NCBI GenBank assembly: GCA_934201655.1
Contig: CAKPXD010000003.1
Coordinates: 1 to 38,945, forward strand
Direction of reading: 5' to 3'
Origin: an uncultured Streptococcus sp.
GTDB taxonomy: Bacteria > Bacillota > Bacilli > Lactobacillales > Streptococcaceae
DNA: 38,945 nucleotides
Shown: positions 26,131-36,226 of the stretch, one piece after another
Layout: each line of letters opens with the position of its first letter
How positions within the stretch are numbered: position 1 is the first letter of the stretch
The notes under the pieces: generated by a model
The model's database searches: none
What the model was told of the DNA's origin: nothing
Seen by the model: the letters and a program-made list of their open reading frames with translations, nothing else
Program-made: the position numbers and the translations under genes

Positions 26131-27267
26131 ATGATTCATTTTTCTATTAATAAAAATTTATTCCTGCAATCATTAAATATTACAAAACGTGCTATTAGTT
26201 CAAAAAATGCTATTCCTGTTTTATCAACTATTAAAATTGATGTGACTAACGAAGGAATTACATTAATTGGATCAAATGGTCAAATTTCAATTGAGAATTT
26301 CATTTCTCAAAAAGATGAAAATGCAGGTCTTTTGATTAACTCTTTAGGATCAATTCTTTTAGAAGCTTCTTTCTTTATCAATGTTGTTTCTAGTCTTCCA
26401 GATGTGACTCTTGATTTCAAAGAGATTGAACAACATCAAATTGTACTAACAAGTGGAAAATCAGAAATTACTCTGAAAGGAAAAGACAGCGAACAGTATC
26501 CACGTATTCAGGAAATTGCAGCAAGTAATCCTCTAGTTCTTGAAACAAAACTTCTTAAGAAAATTATCAATGAAACTGCTTTTGCTGCTAGTGTACAAGA
26601 AAGCCGTCCTATTTTGACTGGTGTTCACTTTGTTTTGAGTAATCATCAAGAATTAAAAACAGTAGCAACAGACTCACATCGTCTCAGCCAGAAAAAATTA
26701 ACTCTTGAAAAAAATAGTGATAATTTTGATGTTGTTATCCCAAGTCGCTCTCTACGCGAATTTTCAGCTGTTTTTACGGACGATATCGAAACAGTAGAGA
26801 TTTTCTTCGCAAACAACCAAATTCTCTTTAGAAGTGAAAATATTAGCTTCTATACACGTCTCTTAGAAGGTAATTATCCTGATACAGATCGTCTGATTCC
26901 AACAGATTTTAATACGACAGTGACTTTTGATGTTGTGAATCTACGTCAATCTATGGAACGTGCACGTCTCTTATCAAGTGCTACTCAAAATGGAACTGTA
27001 AAATTAGAAATCAAACAAGGAGTAGTTACAGCTCATGTAAATTCTCCAGAAGTTGGTAAAGTAAACGAAGAAATCGATACAAATGCTGTATCTGGTGAAG
27101 ATTTAACTATTAGCTTTAACCCAACTTACTTGATTGAAGCACTAAAAGCCTTGAATAGTGAAAAGGTAACAATCAGCTTCATTTCAGCGGTTCGTCCATT
27201 TACCTTGGTACCAGCTGATACAGATGAAGATTTCATGCAGCTGATTACACCAGTTCGTACAAATTAA
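26131..27267 (+). CDS. dnaN: DNA polymerase III beta subunit (sliding clamp)
   Basis: A 378-aa clamp that tethers polymerase III and repair factors to DNA. The three-fold repeat of the clamp fold is recognisable. Markers are the N-terminal ISSKNAIPVLSTIKIDV, the middle ATDSHRLSQKKL and SRSLREFSAVF, and the C-terminal PVRTN, close to the usual ending of the hydrophobic binding pocket domain. Start follows AAGGAG. Placement after dnaA across a 158-base origin element is canonical. Confidence 0.97.
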   Translation: MIHFSINKNLFLQSLNITKRAISSKNAIPVLSTIKIDVTNEGITLIGSNGQISIENFISQKDENAGLLINSLGSILLEASFFINVVSSLPDVTLDFKEIEQHQIVLTSGKSEITLKGKDSEQYPRIQEIAASNPLVLETKLLKKIINETAFAASVQESRPILTGVHFVLSNHQELKTVATDSHRLSQKKLTLEKNSDNFDVVIPSRSLREFSAVFTDDIETVEIFFANNQILFRSENISFYTRLLEGNYPDTDRLIPTDFNTTVTFDVVNLRQSMERARLLSSATQNGTVKLEIKQGVVTAHVNSPEVGKVNEEIDTNAVSGEDLTISFNPTYLIEALKALNSEKVTISFISAVRPFTLVPADTDEDFMQLITPVRTN

Positions 27268-27269
27268 GT

Positions 27270-27300
27270 TAAAGAGGTTGAGCCTAGCTCACCTCTTTTA
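27270..27300 (+). terminator. dnaN terminator
   Basis: Stem AAGAGG-T-TGAGC / GCTCA-CCTCTT with a 3-base loop and one bulged T, followed by T-rich sequence just after dnaN. Confidence 0.85.
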
Positions 27301-27309
27301 TGATATAAT
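27301..27309 (+). promoter_or_regulatory. DUF951 gene promoter
   Basis: TGA-TATAAT at 27301-27309, an extended -10 directly behind the dnaN terminator and about 25 bases upstream of the DUF951 start codon. Confidence 0.65.
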
Positions 27310-27333
27310 CAGAAATATGAAAAGGAGAGTAGT

Positions 27334-27528
27334 ATGTATCAAGTTGGAAATTTTGTTGAAATGAAAAAACCACATGCTTGTACAATCAAGTCTACAGGTA
27401 AAAAAGCGAATCGTTGGGAAATTACACGTCTAGGTGCAGATATCAAAATAAAATGCAGTAATTGTGATCATGTTGTCATGATGAGTCGCTATGATTTTGA
27501 AAGAAAAATGAGTAAAATTATCGACTAA
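27334..27528 (+). CDS. DUF951 family small protein
   Basis: A 64-aa conserved small protein next to dnaN/ychF in many Firmicutes. It shows VGNFVEMKKPHACTIKS near the start, RLGADIKIKCSNCDHVVM with two Cys in a CxxC pair, and RYDFERKM at the end. The CxxC suggests a zinc-ribbon-like or nucleic-acid-binding fold. Function is not established. Start follows AAGGAG. Confidence 0.85.
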   Translation: MYQVGNFVEMKKPHACTIKSTGKKANRWEITRLGADIKIKCSNCDHVVMMSRYDFERKMSKIID

Positions 27529-27566
27529 TGCAAGGAGTTAGAGGGTTAGCAAGTTTTCCCTTTTTG

Positions 27567-27575
27567 TGTTATAAT
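27567..27575 (+). promoter_or_regulatory. ychF promoter
   Basis: TGT-TATAAT at 27567-27575 (extended -10), about 36 bases before the ychF start. Confidence 0.6.
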
Positions 27576-27611
27576 ATTGAAGATTGAAATGTGAACGGAG
27601 ATTGAGAAACT

Positions 27612-28727
27612 ATGGCTTTAACAGCAGGTATCGTGGGTTTGCCAAACGTTGGTAAATCAACCCTATTTAACGCAATTACAAAAGCAGGAGCAGAGGCTGC
27701 AAATTATCCATTTGCAACTATTGACCCAAATGTTGGGATGGTAGAAGTTCCAGATGAACGTCTCCAAAAATTGACTGAAATGATTACTCCTAAGAAGACA
27801 GTCCCAACAACCTTTGAATTTACAGATATTGCAGGGATTGTAAAAGGTGCATCAAAAGGAGAAGGTCTCGGTAATAAATTCTTGGCCAATATCCGTGAAG
27901 TTGATGCCATTGTCCATGTAGTTCGTGCCTTTGATGATGAAAATGTCATGCGGGAGCAAGGTCGTGAAGATGCTTTTGTAGATCCATTAGCAGATATTGA
28001 TACCATTAACCTAGAATTGATTCTTGCTGACTTAGAATCTGTTAATAAACGCTATGCGCGTGTGGAAAAGATGGCACGTACACAAAAAGATAAGGAATCA
28101 GTTGCAGAATTTAACGTTCTCCAAAAGATTAAACCTGTCCTTGAAGACGGTAAATCAGCTCGTACTATTGAATTTACAGATGAAGAGCAAAAGGTTGTCA
28201 AAGGTCTTTTCCTCTTGACTACGAAACCAGTTCTTTATGTAGCTAACGTTGATGAGGATGTTGTTGGAGACCCAGATTCTATTGATTATGTGAAGCAGAT
28301 TCGTGAATTCGCAGCAACAGAAAATGCAGAGGTAGTGGTGATTTCTGCGCGTGCTGAAGAAGAAATTTCTGAATTAGACGATGAAGATAAAAAAGAGTTT
28401 CTTGAAGCCATTGGTTTGACAGAATCAGGTGTGGATAAGTTGACTCGTGCTGCTTACCATCTACTTGGACTTGGAACTTACTTCACAGCTGGTGAAAAAG
28501 AGGTTCGTGCTTGGACCTTTAAACGTGGCATGAAAGCCCCTCAAGCTGCTGGTATCATCCACTCTGACTTCGAAAAAGGTTTTATTCGTGCAGTAACTAT
28601 GTCTTATGATGATTTGATTAAATACGGATCTGAAAAGGCTGTAAAAGAAGCTGGACGCTTGCGTGAAGAAGGAAAAGAATATGTCGTTCAAGATGGCGAT
28701 ATTATGGAATTCCGCTTTAACGTATAA
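27612..28727 (+). CDS. ychF: Redox-regulated ATPase/GTPase YchF
   Basis: A 371-aa Obg-family (OLA1) nucleotidase that prefers ATP and associates with ribosomes. The P-loop GLPNVGKS is at residues 9-16. Switch regions include [12 protein letters not shown] and [13 protein letters not shown] coiled-coil insertion lies around 130-200, and the TGS domain at the C-terminus contains [21 protein letters not shown] in two parts. Length is typical. It has its own promoter and a terminator downstream. Confidence 0.96.
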   Translation: MALTAGIVGLPNVGKSTLFNAITKAGAEAANYPFATIDPNVGMVEVPDERLQKLTEMITPKKTVPTTFEFTDIAGIVKGASKGEGLGNKFLANIREVDAIVHVVRAFDDENVMREQGREDAFVDPLADIDTINLELILADLESVNKRYARVEKMARTQKDKESVAEFNVLQKIKPVLEDGKSARTIEFTDEEQKVVKGLFLLTTKPVLYVANVDEDVVGDPDSIDYVKQIREFAATENAEVVVISARAEEEISELDDEDKKEFLEAIGLTESGVDKLTRAAYHLLGLGTYFTAGEKEVRAWTFKRGMKAPQAAGIIHSDFEKGFIRAVTMSYDDLIKYGSEKAVKEAGRLREEGKEYVVQDGDIMEFRFNV

Positions 28728-28752
28728 TCAACATTTTTAATAGTGTCAATTA

Positions 28753-28780
28753 GGTTGGAAAAAAATTCCAACCCTTTTGG
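28753..28780 (+). terminator. ychF terminator
   Basis: Perfect 8-bp stem GGTTGGAA/TTCCAACC (28753-28760 with 28766-28773), 5-base loop, then a T-rich stretch, 20 bases before pth. Confidence 0.82.
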
Positions 28781-28799
28781 CTTTTGAAAGGAAATTTAA

Positions 28800-29369
28800 A
28801 TGACAAAATTACTTGTAGGATTGGGAAATCCAGGGGATAAATATTTTGAGACAAAGCATAATGTTGGTTTTATGTTGATTGACCAACTAGCAAAAAAACA
28901 GAATGTATCCTTTACACACGATAAAATATTCCAAGCTGAATTAGCTTCATTTTTCCTTAATGGTGAAAAAATTTATCTAGTGAAACCAACAACTTTTATG
29001 AATGAAAGTGGGAAAGCAGTTCATGCTTTATTAACTTACTATGGTTTAGATATCGAAGATTTACTGATTATTTACGATGATCTTGACATGGAAGTAGGAA
29101 AAATTAGACTTCGCGCTAAAGGATCAGCTGGCGGTCATAATGGTATCAAGTCAATTATCCAACATATTGGTACACAGGTTTTCAATCGTGTAAAGATTGG
29201 TATCGGTAGACCTAAAAAAGGAATGTCTGTTGTTCACCACGTTTTGAGTAAATTTGACAAGGATGACTATATAGGTATTTTACAGTCTATTGACAAGGTT
29301 GACGATGCTGTAAATTATTATTTACAAGAGAAAAACTTTGAAAAAACAATGCAGAAATACAATGGGTAA
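28800..29369 (+). CDS. pth: Peptidyl-tRNA hydrolase
   Basis: A 189-aa enzyme that releases tRNA from stalled peptidyl-tRNA. Conserved [19 protein letters not shown] with catalytic His20, [39 protein letters not shown] in segments, and IGIGRP. Complete. It is followed four bases later by mfd, so the two are cotranscribed, the conserved pth-mfd arrangement of Firmicutes. Confidence 0.96.
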   Translation: MTKLLVGLGNPGDKYFETKHNVGFMLIDQLAKKQNVSFTHDKIFQAELASFFLNGEKIYLVKPTTFMNESGKAVHALLTYYGLDIEDLLIIYDDLDMEVGKIRLRAKGSAGGHNGIKSIIQHIGTQVFNRVKIGIGRPKKGMSVVHHVLSKFDKDDYIGILQSIDKVDDAVNYYLQEKNFEKTMQKYNG

Positions 29370-29373
29370 GGGA

Positions 29374-32300
29374 ATGTCATTAATCGAATTCTTTTTAGAG
29401 AACAAGCAGATACAATTATGGGATGAGAATTTATCTCTCAAGCAGAGGGAATTACTACTAGGTCTCTCTGGTTCAGCAAAGTCTTTAGCTATTGCAAGTA
29501 GTGTTAAAAATCAGAACAAGATTTTAGTAATGACATCTACTTATGGAGAAGCTGAGCGTCTAGTCAATGATTTAATTTCTATTCTGGGTACTGATATGGT
29601 TTATCCATTTTTAGTAGATGATTCACCAATGGTAGAATTTTTAGTATCGTCTCAAGAAAAGATTTTTTCAAGAGTTGAAGCCTTGCGTTTTCTAAGAGAT
29701 AAATCTCAAAAAGGAATATTAGTTTGTAACATGGCAGCTAGCCGTTTATTCTTACCAGATCCTCAAATCTTTGATAACAGTGTGTTAAAACTTGAAGTTG
29801 GCGAAGAGTGTGAACAAAGAGAATTAAAAAATCAATTGATTTCACTTGGTTATAAAAAAGTTACTCAAGTTCAAAGTCAAGGCGAATTTAGTCTTCGAGG
29901 GGATATTTTAGATATCTTTGAAACTTCACAACTATCTCCTTACCGAATAGAATTTTTTGGTGATGAAATAGATGGGATTAGAGAATTCGACGCAGATACA
30001 CAATTATCAAAAGATAGTCGGTTAGAAATTTCTATATATCCAGCTAGTGACATTTTATTAACTGTTGAGGATTACAATCGTGGTCAACAATTCTTAGAAC
30101 ATGAGATTGATAAAACTATTTCACCTACATTAAAGTCCTACCTAGAAGAAGTTTTTAGTTGTGCAAAAGAGCAAGTCCTTCATGAAGATATTCGTAAATT
30201 TTTGTCTGTTTTTTATAAAAAACAGTGGACCTTGATTGACTACTTTAACCAAGCACCTATTATCTTTGATGATTTTCAAAAAATCATGAATCAGTATGAT
30301 ATTTTTGATAAGGAAACAGCTGGATACTTTACAGAGGATTTACACAACAGTAAAGCTGTACCAAGTTTACAATATTTTGCTGATGTAGAAAGTCAGTTAA
30401 AAAAATATTTACCAGCCAGCTTCTTTTCTAATTTTCAAAAGGGACTTGGAAATCTAAAATTTGATCATCTTTATCAATTCAATCAATATCCTATGCAAGA
30501 ATTCTTCAATCAGTTTTCTTTTCTGAAAGAAGAAATTGAACGTTATAAAAAATTAAAATATACGATTGTTCTTCAATCAAGCAGCCAAACAGAACTAAAA
30601 AAACTGTCAACGATTCTTGATGAATATAGCATTAAAGTTGACAATAGTAATCAAAGTGAAATTTGTAAAGGAACTGTCAATCTTGTTGAAGGAAACCTTC
30701 GTCATGGTTTTCATTTTGTGGATGAGAATCTTGTATTCATCACTGAGTATGAAATATTCAAAAAGAAGATTAAACGCAAATACAGAAGACAAAATATCAG
30801 TAATGCTGAGAGATTAAAGGACTATAGTGAACTCCAAAAAGGAGATTATGTTGTTCATCAAATTCATGGGATTGGTCAATATTTAGGAATCGAAACGATT
30901 GAACTCAAAGGGATTCACCGAGATTATGTAAGTATTCAATATCAAAATGGAGATCGAATTTCTATCCCTGTAGAACAAATCCAAACCTTATCTAAGTATG
31001 TTTCAAGTGACGGTAAGGCTCCAAAGTTAAACAAATTAAACGATGGACGTTTTAAAAAAGCTAAGCAAAAAGTTAAAAATCAAGTTGAAGACATTGCAGA
31101 TGACTTAATTAAGTTATATGCAGAGAGGAGTCAACTTGAAGGTTTTGCATTTTCAAAAGATGATGAAGATCAGGTTGCTTTTGATGAGGCTTTCCCTTAT
31201 GTTGAAACTGAGGACCAACTTCGAAGTATAGATGAAATCAAAAAGGATATGCAGGCTTCTCAACCAATGGATAGGCTTTTGGTTGGAGATGTTGGTTTTG
31301 GTAAGACTGAGGTGGCCATGCGAGCTGCTTTTAAGGCTGTCAATAATCATAAACAGGTTGTTGTTTTAGTACCAACCACAGTTCTTGCTCAGCAACATTA
31401 TAGTAATTTCAAGGAAAGATTTGAGCAGTTTGCTGTCAATATAGATGTTTTAAGTCGTTTTAGAAGTAAAAAAGAGCAGACTGAAACACTTGAAAAATTG
31501 AAAAAAGGCCAAGTTGATATCCTGATAGGAACCCATCGAGTTTTATCTAAAGATGTTGAATTTGCTGATTTAGGATTAATCATCATCGATGAGGAACAAC
31601 GTTTTGGTGTCAAACATAAGGAAGCTTTGAAGGAATTAAAAAAGAAGGTTGATGTCTTAACTTTAACAGCTACACCAATTCCTCGAACTCTACATATGTC
31701 TATGCTAGGTATTCGAGATTTATCTGTCATCGAAACTCCCCCAACAAATCGATATCCTGTACAAACCTATGTCCTTGAACAGAATGATCGTGTCATTCGA
31801 GATGCTGTATTGAGAGAAATTGATCGTGGTGGTCAGGTTTACTATCTTTACAATAAAGTTGACACGATTGAAAAGAAGGTTTCAGAGTTACAAGAACTGA
31901 TTCCAGAAGCTTCTATTGGTTTTGTTCATGGTCAAATGAGTGAAATTCGTTTGGAGAATACACTACTTGACTTTATCGAAGGTGAATATGATATTTTAGT
32001 AACAACAACAATCATTGAAACAGGGGTAGACATTCCAAATGCCAATACCTTGTTTATCGAAAATGCAGACCACATGGGATTGTCAACCTTGTATCAATTA
32101 AGAGGTCGGGTTGGTCGTAGTAATCGTATTGCTTATGCCTATCTTATGTATCGACCAGATAAATCATTGACAGAAGTTTCTGAGAAGAGATTGGAGGCAA
32201 TTAAAGGTTTCACTGAATTGGGTTCTGGTTTCAAAATCGCTATGCGCGATTTATCCATTCGTGGAGCTGGTAATCTTTTAGGAAGTTCGCAGTCCGGTTT

Positions 32301-32865
32301 TATCGATTCAGTTGGTTTTGAACTCTATTCTCAGTTACTGGAAGAAGCAATTGCTAAGAAGAATGGAACTGCTAAGAAACGTGAAAAAGGTAATGCTGAG
32401 TTAATTCTACAAATTGATGCCTATCTTCCGGATGAGTACATTTCAGATGAGCGACATAAAATTGAGATTTATAAGAGAATTCGTCAAATTGACAACCGTG
32501 TCAACTACGAAGAATTACAAGATGAGTTAATTGACCGTTTTGGTGAGTATCCTGATGTTGTTGCTTATCTTTTAGAAATTGGATTAGCTAAAGCTTATCT
32601 AGATAAAGTATTTGTCAATCGAGTTGAAAGAAGAAATAATAAGCTTGTCATTCAATTTGAAAAAATATCGCAACAGCTATTTTTAACACAAGATTATTTC
32701 CAGGCTCTTTCTCAGACAAATTTGAAGGCTAATATTTCTGAAAATCAAGGTTTGATCGAAGTTGTATTTGATATTCGAAATAAAAAAGACTATGAGATTT
32801 TAGAAGGACTCTTAACCTTTGGAGAATCGTTAGCGAAGATAAAAGACTTAAAAGAGTCGCATTAG
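29374..32865 (+). CDS. mfd: Transcription-repair coupling factor Mfd
   Basis: A 1163-aa SF2 translocase that removes RNA polymerase stalled at DNA damage and recruits UvrA. Order: UvrB-like N-terminal domains (SQGEFSLRGDILDIFE about 165-185), RNA polymerase interaction domain (DYVVHQIHGIGQYLGIE about 490), and translocase with Walker A GDVGFGKT (638-645) and DEEQ (739-742). The TRG motif follows (RDLSIRGAGNLLGSSQSGF), then the C-terminal D7 regulatory domain. The open frame extends upstream into pth, but ATG 29374 gives the family N-terminus and a start just past the pth stop. Confidence 0.95.
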   Translation: MSLIEFFLENKQIQLWDENLSLKQRELLLGLSGSAKSLAIASSVKNQNKILVMTSTYGEAERLVNDLISILGTDMVYPFLVDDSPMVEFLVSSQEKIFSRVEALRFLRDKSQKGILVCNMAASRLFLPDPQIFDNSVLKLEVGEECEQRELKNQLISLGYKKVTQVQSQGEFSLRGDILDIFETSQLSPYRIEFFGDEIDGIREFDADTQLSKDSRLEISIYPASDILLTVEDYNRGQQFLEHEIDKTISPTLKSYLEEVFSCAKEQVLHEDIRKFLSVFYKKQWTLIDYFNQAPIIFDDFQKIMNQYDIFDKETAGYFTEDLHNSKAVPSLQYFADVESQLKKYLPASFFSNFQKGLGNLKFDHLYQFNQYPMQEFFNQFSFLKEEIERYKKLKYTIVLQSSSQTELKKLSTILDEYSIKVDNSNQSEICKGTVNLVEGNLRHGFHFVDENLVFITEYEIFKKKIKRKYRRQNISNAERLKDYSELQKGDYVVHQIHGIGQYLGIETIELKGIHRDYVSIQYQNGDRISIPVEQIQTLSKYVSSDGKAPKLNKLNDGRFKKAKQKVKNQVEDIADDLIKLYAERSQLEGFAFSKDDEDQVAFDEAFPYVETEDQLRSIDEIKKDMQASQPMDRLLVGDVGFGKTEVAMRAAFKAVNNHKQVVVLVPTTVLAQQHYSNFKERFEQFAVNIDVLSRFRSKKEQTETLEKLKKGQVDILIGTHRVLSKDVEFADLGLIIIDEEQRFGVKHKEALKELKKKVDVLTLTATPIPRTLHMSMLGIRDLSVIETPPTNRYPVQTYVLEQNDRVIRDAVLREIDRGGQVYYLYNKVDTIEKKVSELQELIPEASIGFVHGQMSEIRLENTLLDFIEGEYDILVTTTIIETGVDIPNANTLFIENADHMGLSTLYQLRGRVGRSNRIAYAYLMYRPDKSLTEVSEKRLEAIKGFTELGSGFKIAMRDLSIRGAGNLLGSSQSGFIDSVGFELYSQLLEEAIAKKNGTAKKREKGNAELILQIDAYLPDEYISDERHKIEIYKRIRQIDNRVNYEELQDELIDRFGEYPDVVAYLLEIGLAKAYLDKVFVNRVERRNNKLVIQFEKISQQLFLTQDYFQALSQTNLKANISENQGLIEVVFDIRNKKDYEILEGLLTFGESLAKIKDLKESH

Positions 32866-32900
32866 GGATTACCTTTTTTCTTCTATAAAAGGGATAAAAA

Positions 32901-32909
32901 TGATACAAT
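32901..32909 (+). promoter_or_regulatory. Candidate rqcP-divIC promoter
   Basis: TGA-TACAAT (extended -10) 21 bases upstream of rqcP, in the 65-base gap after mfd. No clear -35. It could add to read-through from mfd. Confidence 0.45.
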
Positions 32910-32930
32910 AGTAATTTGAGGTATTATAAG

Positions 32931-33197
32931 ATGAGATTAGATAAATATTTAAAAGTATCACGAATTATTAAACGCCGTACGGTAGCTAAGGAAGTTGCAG
33001 ATAAAGGGCGAATCAAGGTTAACGGTATCCTTGCTAAAAGTTCAACTGATTTAAAAATCAATGATCAGGTTGAAATTCGTTTTGGAAATAAATTGTTGCT
33101 TGTAAAGGTGCTCGAAATGAAAGATAGCACAAAAAAAGAAGATGCAGCTAGAATGTATGAAATTATCAGTGAAACAAGGGTAGAAGACGATGTATAA
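32931..33197 (+). CDS. rqcP: RqcP, S4-domain ribosome quality-control factor (YabO)
   Basis: An 88-aa protein made almost entirely of an S4 domain: [19 protein letters not shown], then DKGRIKVNG and KINDQVEI. RqcP stabilises the P-site tRNA on obstructed 50S subunits during RqcH-driven alanine tailing. An upstream in-frame TTG (32916) overlaps the GAGG ribosome site, so ATG 32931 is used. It overlaps divIC by 8 bases. The rqcP-divIC linkage matches Bacillus. Confidence 0.9.
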   Translation: MRLDKYLKVSRIIKRRTVAKEVADKGRIKVNGILAKSSTDLKINDQVEIRFGNKLLLVKVLEMKDSTKKEDAARMYEIISETRVEDDV

Positions 33198-33558
33198 AAA
33201 AATAGTCCAAATGAATAATTCATTTATTCAAAATGAACACCAACGACGTAAATACATGATGGAAGAACGTCAAAAACGTAATCGTTTTATGGGTTGGGTT
33301 TTGATTTTAATTATGTTGCTATTCATCTTACCAACTTACAATTTAGCACAAAGTTACCAACAATTACTAACACGTCGCCAGCAACTAGCTGATTTGAAAA
33401 AACAATATCAGGACTTGAGCGATGAAAAGGATAAAGAAGCTAGTTTAGCAACTAAGCTAAAAGATGAATCCTATGCGGCTAAATATTCCCGTGCAAAATA
33501 TTATTATTCAAAAACATGGGAGGAAGTTTATACAATTCCGGACTTACTTCCTAGGTAA
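33190..33558 (+). CDS. divIC: Cell division protein DivIC (FtsB-like)
   Basis: A 122-aa bitopic septal protein. The cytoplasmic basic segment ([11 protein letters not shown]) precedes one membrane helix (about 36-54). An extracellular coiled coil (about 58-95, [18 protein letters not shown]) and a C-terminal tail ending YTIPDLLPR follow. It forms the DivIB-FtsL-DivIC complex that controls septal peptidoglycan synthesis. Translationally coupled to rqcP and followed after 6 bases by a 40-codon gene. Confidence 0.93.
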   Translation: MYKKIVQMNNSFIQNEHQRRKYMMEERQKRNRFMGWVLILIMLLFILPTYNLAQSYQQLLTRRQQLADLKKQYQDLSDEKDKEASLATKLKDESYAAKYSRAKYYYSKTWEEVYTIPDLLPR

Positions 33559-33564
33559 TGTGAA

Positions 33565-33687
33565 ATGGAAAATTTATTAGATATTATCGAAAAATTTTTA
33601 AGTCAGTCAGATGAAAAATTAGATGAGTTAGCTCAAAAGAATCATCTGTTACGACTACAAGAAGAAGAGGGGAAAAAGAATGCGTAA
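33565..33687 (+). CDS. Conserved 40-codon protein after divIC
   Basis: A small gene overlooked by length cut-offs. The product starts MENLLDIIEKFLSQSDEKL, continues with a charged Glu/Lys-rich helix and ends GKKNA. It is predicted to be all helical, without membrane segment or signal. The start is 6 bases after divIC and its end overlaps the next gene by 8 bases. That packing, and a similar small gene I recall at the same place in S. pneumoniae (SP_0009), argue that it is real. Function unknown; a division or envelope role would be a guess from context. Confidence 0.75.
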   Translation: MENLLDIIEKFLSQSDEKLDELAQKNHLLRLQEEEGKKNA

Positions 33688-34948
33688 ATTTTTAGTGATA
33701 TTACTACTTCCTATTTTCCTAAAAAGCGTTCAAGTAGTAAGCACTGAGAATCCAGTTATCATTCCAAAACAAGAAATTTATTCTTTAACTCATACTCCGT
33801 ATCATTTTTATTATCAAGATATTATAGAATCTCCAAAATTTTATGGTGAGACACCAGTTTATTCTACAGAAGACCTAATTAATGCATCAGGAAAAGTCAA
33901 TGAGGAAACAAAATTATCTGTTTTAGAATGGAGATTAAATAAACAAGGACAGCCTGTCTTTAAATTGTCGAATAATCAATTTGTAATGGCTGATAAACGA
34001 CTTTTATACGATAGTTCCATCGTAAATGATTTTTCTAAGCGAGTATGGCTAGAACCAGGATTTGTCGTTTATAATAGTCCTTATGATCAACAAGAATTAA
34101 AGTCTACTTTAGCGCCTTATCAAGAAGTTGAAGCAGATATGTCTATTTTTGCTGAAGGTCGTGAATTCTTACATATCAAGCAAACGGGCTGGATTTCGAC
34201 GGATTATATTTCCGATGATGATAATCGTATTCAGAAAGTACAAGAGTTGCTATCTGCGAATTATCAAAATGAACAGTTCTCTATTTATATTAAACAATTG
34301 AGTACAGGTAAGGAAGCTGGCATTAATGAAAATCAAAAAATGTACGCTGCTAGTGTTATGAAATTACCTTATCTTTATTCTGTTCAGGAAAAAATCAATC
34401 AAGGTGATTACCAACTTGACACGAAATTGAAGTATGTTTCCGAAGTTAATGATTTCCCTGGTTCTTATAAACCGGAAGGAAGCGGAAGTCTCCCTAAAAC
34501 AGCGGACAATAAAGAATACACAATCAAAGATTTAATCACAAAAACTGCAAAAGAATCTGACAATGTAGCTCATAATATTCTTGCTTATTATATTACGAAT
34601 AAATCAGATGAAGCCTTTAAAAAAGAAATGGCTACTATCGCAGGTGAAGAATGGGATGTGACAGATAAGATGGCTTCAGCTAAAATGGCTGGTCAAGTTA
34701 TGGAATCTATTTATAATCAGAATGGTTTTGTTTTAGAATCTCTTTCACAAACATCATTTGATAATCAGCGGATTGCTAAGAATATTTCTGCTAAGGTAGC
34801 TCATAAAATTGGGGATGCAGATGAATTTAAACACGATGTGGGAATAGTCTATACAGATTCTCCTTTCGTTATTTCAATCTTTACCAAAAATTCTGATTAC
34901 GATACCATTTCTAAAATTGCTAAGGATGTCTACGAGGTCCTAAAATGA
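33680..34948 (+). CDS. Exported serine hydrolase, class A beta-lactamase fold
   Basis: A 422-aa exported protein. The signal peptide (about 1-22) precedes an N-terminal region with SH3-like character (about 60-185). A beta-lactamase/transpeptidase-like domain follows with SVMK (Ser225, Lys228), SDN (293-295) and KIG (376-378) in place of the usual KTG. The three motifs are in the correct order and spacing for class A enzymes. Conserved location between divIC and tilS suggests a cell-wall role such as peptidoglycan processing, not antibiotic resistance; the substrate is unknown. It overlaps both neighbours (8 and 4 bases). Confidence 0.8.
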   Translation: MRKFLVILLLPIFLKSVQVVSTENPVIIPKQEIYSLTHTPYHFYYQDIIESPKFYGETPVYSTEDLINASGKVNEETKLSVLEWRLNKQGQPVFKLSNNQFVMADKRLLYDSSIVNDFSKRVWLEPGFVVYNSPYDQQELKSTLAPYQEVEADMSIFAEGREFLHIKQTGWISTDYISDDDNRIQKVQELLSANYQNEQFSIYIKQLSTGKEAGINENQKMYAASVMKLPYLYSVQEKINQGDYQLDTKLKYVSEVNDFPGSYKPEGSGSLPKTADNKEYTIKDLITKTAKESDNVAHNILAYYITNKSDEAFKKEMATIAGEEWDVTDKMASAKMAGQVMESIYNQNGFVLESLSQTSFDNQRIAKNISAKVAHKIGDADEFKHDVGIVYTDSPFVISIFTKNSDYDTISKIAKDVYEVLK

Positions 34949-36222
34949 GAGACCGAGATTTTTTAAATCATTTTCTAGAAAAAGGTTACTTTGAAGGACA
35001 TTCAAGAGTTGTGTTAGCCTTGTCTGGTGGATTGGATTCGATGTTTCTTTTTCAACTTCTTATGACCTATCAAAAAGAACTTGGTATTGAATTGTTTTTA
35101 GCTCATGTAAATCATAAACAAAGACCAGAGTCAGATAAGGAAGAAAATGAATTAAGAAAATTAGCTGAACAAGCTGGAGTTCCAATTTATGTAGCTTGTT
35201 TTACTGGAGATTTTTCAGAAGCGAATGCTCGTCAATTTCGCTATGAATTTTTTAGAGAAGTGATGGAGAAAACTTCATCTACAGCTCTTGTAACAGCTCA
35301 TCATGCAGATGATCAAGTTGAGACGATCTTTATGCGATTGATTAGAGGTGTTAGACTACAACATTTATCGGCTATTAAAGAAAGACAAATATTTGATAAG
35401 GGAGAGTTGATTCGTCCTTTGTTGTCCTTTTATAAGAAGGATTTTCCTGAAATTGAGCATTTTGAAGATTCAACAAATAAAAAAAATCACTATCTTCGCA
35501 ATCGTATTCGCAACCTCTATCTGCCACAGTTAGAAAAAGAAAATGTTCAGGTAAAAAAAGCAATTTTAGAGTTTGGAAAAGAAGTTTCTGATTATCAAAT
35601 TGCTCTGGCTGAATTATCTCAAGCGGTTGATGTGGAAGATTTAACTCAGTTTTTATCTTTTTCCGAAGCAACACAAAGAGCTTTACTACAACAATACCTT
35701 AGTCGTTTTGCTGATTTAAATGTAACAAGAGAACAATTTCAAGAAATTCATCATATTTTAAAAACTAAGAGTCAATATCGCCATAATATAAAAAATGGTT
35801 ATGAACTTATAAAAGAATACCAGCACTTTCAAATTGGTAAAATCAGACCAAAGTCTGATGAAAAAAGTAGCGAGTGTGTGTTAAACTATCAAAATCAAGT
35901 TTATTATGAAGGTTTTCTATTTTCATTTGGAATTCCTCTAAAAGGTGAAAATGTTCAACAAATAAATGTTTCCCGTGAAACATCATTGATTTTGCGACAT
36001 CGACAGCCAGGTGATTATTTGATAATAAATGATCATCGAAAAAAAGTAAGGCGACTTTTTATTGATTTAAAAATACCTGCAGAAAAACGAAAAAATGCGA
36101 TTATTGTTGAGCAATTCGGAAAGATTTGTTCAATTTTAGGAATTGAACTCAGTGATTTGAGTATAAAAATGAAAAATGATATAATGAACACTATACTTTA
36201 TATAGAAAAAATAGATAGGTAA
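34945..36222 (+). CDS. tilS: tRNA(Ile)-lysidine synthetase
   Basis: A 425-aa ATP-pyrophosphatase that converts the anticodon C34 of tRNA-Ile(CAU) to lysidine, allowing AUA decoding; it is essential. The P-loop SGGLDS is at residues 27-32, followed by [22 protein letters not shown] and YLRNRIRN. The C-terminal TilS domain begins near [10 protein letters not shown]. It overlaps the preceding gene by 4 bases, and hpt starts 4 bases after it. A parS-like sequence is embedded in its C-terminal region. Confidence 0.95.
   Translation: MRDRDFLNHFLEKGYFEGHSRVVLALSGGLDSMFLFQLLMTYQKELGIELFLAHVNHKQRPESDKEENELRKLAEQAGVPIYVACFTGDFSEANARQFRYEFFREVMEKTSSTALVTAHHADDQVETIFMRLIRGVRLQHLSAIKERQIFDKGELIRPLLSFYKKDFPEIEHFEDSTNKKNHYLRNRIRNLYLPQLEKENVQVKKAILEFGKEVSDYQIALAELSQAVDVEDLTQFLSFSEATQRALLQQYLSRFADLNVTREQFQEIHHILKTKSQYRHNIKNGYELIKEYQHFQIGKIRPKSDEKSSECVLNYQNQVYYEGFLFSFGIPLKGENVQQINVSRETSLILRHRQPGDYLIINDHRKKVRRLFIDLKIPAEKRKNAIIVEQFGKICSILGIELSDLSIKMKNDIMNTILYIEKIDR
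35967..35982. other. parS-like site inside tilS
   Basis: TGTTTCCCGTGAAACA, one mismatch from consensus parS, breaking the palindrome centre. It encodes NVSRET in TilS. It lies about 10 kb to the right of oriC, while the other two sites are to the left. Confidence 0.65.
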
Positions 36223-36226
36223 AATC

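Noticed and set aside
28430..28438. Perfect DnaA box TGTGGATAA inside ychF
   Set aside because: It is single, within a coding sequence 2.3 kb past the origin element; a chance match is likely, so it is not listed as an origin feature.
34594..34601. TACGAATA, the core of the ComX-dependent cin-box (com-box)
   Set aside because: It lies inside the serine hydrolase reading frame with no gene start downstream, so it is most likely a chance coding match.
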